Assembly: GCF_947260015.1 (NCBI RefSeq)
Contig: NZ_CAMYOM010000011.1
Location: 1-56,698 of the forward strand
Origin: an uncultured Eudoraea sp.
GTDB lineage: Bacteria; Bacteroidota; Bacteroidia; Flavobacteriales; Flavobacteriaceae
Reading direction: 5' to 3'
DNA: 56,698 nt
A program made the translations under genes and the position numbers. How positions within the stretch are numbered: position 1 is the stretch's first letter; every line of letters begins with the position of its first letter. Under the pieces are notes generated by a model. The model ran no database searches. It was not told where the DNA came from and saw nothing but the letters and a program-made list of their open reading frames with translations. Shown here piece by piece: positions 54,971-56,698 of this stretch.

Positions 54971-55137
54971 AAGCTCAGGATTCTAAAGTTGATACCAAAG
55001 TAGAAACTATAGAAATGAGTATAGTTACTTCAACTACAAAAGAAAACACTGTTGCTCGTTTGTACAAAAACAAGAATAGCCGAGTAAAGAAAGCTTTATC
55101 TTTTACTACAAAAAGAAATAAAGCTAAATTGGCTTAA
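54958..55137 (+). CDS. Small basic ORF of unknown function
   Basis: A 59-codon frame from TTG 54958 (MSDTEAQDSKVDTKVETIE, then MSIVTSTTKENTVARLYKNK and a Lys/Arg-rich tail KKALSFTTKRNKAKLA). An internal ATG at 55015 would give a 40-residue version. Its tail is strongly positive, like small ribosome- or nucleic-acid-associated proteins. I do not recognise it. It sits in the 326-bp gap between the M23 gene and the serine hydrolase, and its presumed leader is the 99-bp repeat that recurs at the window end. Confidence 0.5.
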   Translation: MSDTEAQDSKVDTKVETIEMSIVTSTTKENTVARLYKNKNSRVKKALSFTTKRNKAKLA

Positions 55138-55208
55138 TATCTAATCCCTTAGAATTCTTAAAAAACACTTGCATTAACTGTATTTGTAATAATTGAGTTA
55201 ATAAAGTA

Positions 55209-56459
55209 TTATTGGTTCAGTTTAGCCGAATATTCTCCCAGGGCATTCATAATACCAAAAAATTCATTTGCGCTTTCCTGGCTGTTTAGAGAAGTGTTTA
55301 TCATTAAAAATCTGCCTATTCCGGTTGTAGGATCAAAAAATAGTAATGACGCCACTCCTGGATCACCACCAGAGTGTCCAATGGCTCCATTGCCACTATA
55401 TCCCATAAAGATGCCCATATTGTATTCATCATTATACGGGAATACGCTATCGCGTTCCTCAAAATGAGATTCGTTAAGTTGTTTTTTAAAATACTCTTTG
55501 TAACTGTCCGGATTCAAAAGGGTTCCTTTACCCGCCTTGGCTTTGATCAATTCTGACAGATACTTTCCCATATCCTTTGCGGTAGTACGCATTCCACCAT
55601 CGGGATAAGTAATTAATTCATAAAAGGGTAATTCAGTTTCTTTGTCGGAGTACAGTTTAGAATGCATAGCCAAATCAATCTGATCATAAGACCAGCCAGA
55701 ATCATCCATCTTTAATGGGTTCAGGATGTATTTAACGGTGAATGCATCAAAAGGAACTCCTGTGGCCTGTTCAAGGACCAAAGCTGCCAAAGTAGCAGCT
55801 ATATTGGAGTAGTCGAACTTTGTTCCAGGTAATTCACGCAAGAACCCCTTTTTCTTATAATATTTTCCTTTAGTGTCTAAAACCATTGGCATAAATTCTA
55901 ATAAAGTTGTTTTAGAGGAAGGTGAATTAAACGTCTCATTCAGATCCTTTAGCTTATCAGCAGGAATGTCATCTTTTAATACATAGGATTTTTTATCGTA
56001 ATACTTGGTATCCGTAATAGTTGAAGTGTGTGTAGCTAAATTCCTAATGGTAATTTCTTTTTCAGGGAAATATGGGTTGATTACTTTAAAAGGGAGATAA
56101 CTATTTACAGGATCATCCAATTTTAACTTTCCCAATTCCTGTGCCTTCATGAGTGAAATTCCAATAAAGGTTTTTGAAATAGAGGCTATATTTTGAATTG
56201 TACTATCTGTATAAGGCTTTTTTGCTGCAACATCCATATAACCAAATCCTTTTTGATAAAGAGGTCCGGACCCATTCACTAAGGTTACTGCGAAGCCATT
56301 TATATAACCCTTACTATAAAGCTTATTTAAAGCCTGAGTTAAAGAATCGGAATAAAGAAGTACAGAAGGCGGAGGATGCTGTCGATTTGTAATTTTGGGA
56401 CTATTTATATCTACTAATAGCAGGATAAAGAAGAGACCAAACGTCCAAATTGTCTTCAT
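55209..56459 (-). CDS. Serine hydrolase, class C beta-lactamase/penicillin-binding-protein-like
   Basis: A 416-residue protein with an N-terminal membrane or signal segment (IWTFGLFFILLLVDI). It has the beta-lactamase/esterase fold: SxxK in NIASISKTFIGISLMK (active Ser), YxN in FDYSNIAATLAALVLEQATG, and the third motif region GAIGHSGGDPG (HSGG in place of KTG), typical of EstB/FmtA-type esterases and D-aminopeptidases. It probably hydrolyses ester or amide bonds in the envelope; antibiotic resistance cannot be claimed. Single gene on the minus strand between the two copies of the repeat. Confidence 0.9.
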   Translation of the reverse strand: MKTIWTFGLFFILLLVDINSPKITNRQHPPPSVLLYSDSLTQALNKLYSKGYINGFAVTLVNGSGPLYQKGFGYMDVAAKKPYTDSTIQNIASISKTFIGISLMKAQELGKLKLDDPVNSYLPFKVINPYFPEKEITIRNLATHTSTITDTKYYDKKSYVLKDDIPADKLKDLNETFNSPSSKTTLLEFMPMVLDTKGKYYKKKGFLRELPGTKFDYSNIAATLAALVLEQATGVPFDAFTVKYILNPLKMDDSGWSYDQIDLAMHSKLYSDKETELPFYELITYPDGGMRTTAKDMGKYLSELIKAKAGKGTLLNPDSYKEYFKKQLNESHFEERDSVFPYNDEYNMGIFMGYSGNGAIGHSGGDPGVASLLFFDPTTGIGRFLMINTSLNSQESANEFFGIMNALGEYSAKLNQ

Positions 56460-56599
56460 ATATGGGTTTTTTAGAAAGAAATTGATTAGAGATGCGAGCT
56501 AAAATTAGCATTTATCGCACTATTTTGAGCTCTAAACAAGCTTAAAAGGATTCTTTTTTTATTGTTTCTCCTATTTTTTGTCGTTGAATTGTCTTCCGA

Positions 56600-56698
56600 T
56601 TATCGGTTAAATACACATTAAATCGCTAAGGTGTTTTAGGGGTTAGATCCGTTCATCGACACTTTTTTGCACTTAATCCAAGTTTTTGTCAGATACCG
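56600..56698. repeat. 99-bp perfect direct repeat, copy 2 (runs to the window end)
   Basis: Identical to 54872-54970 over all 99 bases. The flanking base context differs (CTTCCGA before copy 2, CCTCCTT before copy 1). The window stops at the last matching base, so the true repeat may be longer. Confidence 0.95.

Overview
The window looks like one contig of a marine-type Flavobacteriaceae (Bacteroidota) chromosome. The evidence is low GC (roughly 38-40 % by eye), no Shine-Dalgarno-like signals, and promoters of the Bacteroidota form TTG-N17..20-TAnnTTTG. The gene content also fits: a TonB receptor/DUF4249 pair, monomeric NADP isocitrate dehydrogenase, split transketolase, Tat-exported sugar oxidoreductases, and flavobacterial gene strings such as tgt-lptG-(eamA)-accA-dnaB and thrS-infC-rpmI-rplT. 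No rRNA, CRISPR array, phage or insertion sequence is visible.

Layout. 0-24 kb is mostly housekeeping: tRNA-Lys, aroK, a small S4/methyltransferase/phosphoribosyltransferase operon, an FKBP lipoprotein, an outer-membrane barrel, the two transketolase halves, tgt-lptG, a decayed EamA transporter, accA, dnaB, a HAD phosphatase, yjbQ, the thrS-infC-rpmI-rplT operon, a TonB receptor with its DUF4249 partner, and icd. A 38-codon ORF followed by a hairpin lies upstream of icd. 24-31.6 kb holds a carboxypeptidase-regulatory-like protein, a myo-inositol oxygenase gene abutting a sodium:solute symporter, two exported DinB-like proteins and an SLC13 transporter. 31.6-38.5 kb is a redox block: a GMC dehydrogenase with a Tat-type small subunit, a two-subunit molybdenum hydroxylase (IorAB-like), a glutamine-amidotransferase-like protein, a truncated Nramp transporter and a Tat-exported sugar isomerase-like protein. 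38.5-47.8 kb carries mazG, a MATE exporter, a PAP2/GT39 operon facing a GT2/flippase-like pair, meaB, DUF2911 and an aldose epimerase. 47.9-50.5 kb is an ECF sigma operon ending in an unusual exported protein with a proline-rich segment and a long charged helix. 50.5-56.7 kb has a Gfo/Idh/MocA + DUF1080 pair, msrA, an M23 peptidase, a small basic ORF and a serine beta-lactamase-like hydrolase.

How genes may work together. The GMC/Tat small subunit pair, the sugar isomerase-like protein, the Gfo/Idh/MocA oxidoreductase and the two-domain DUF1080 protein together resemble a periplasmic 3-keto-sugar route. The symporter and inositol oxygenase suggest import of inositol and its oxidation to glucuronate. 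PAP2, GT39, GT2 and the LPG-synthase-like membrane protein suggest polyprenyl-phosphate-dependent sugar modification of envelope lipids.

Decay and oddities. Three genes are clear remnants: EamA at 8.1-8.6 kb, a glycoside hydrolase 5' end at 17.6 kb, and Nramp at 37.2-37.6 kb. infC has no ATG/GTG/TTG at its natural start and probably uses ATA. Tgt lacks its zinc cysteines. The window ends inside a perfect copy of a 99-bp sequence that also occurs 1,728 bp upstream. That is either a tandem duplication, a dispersed repeat or an assembly overlap.
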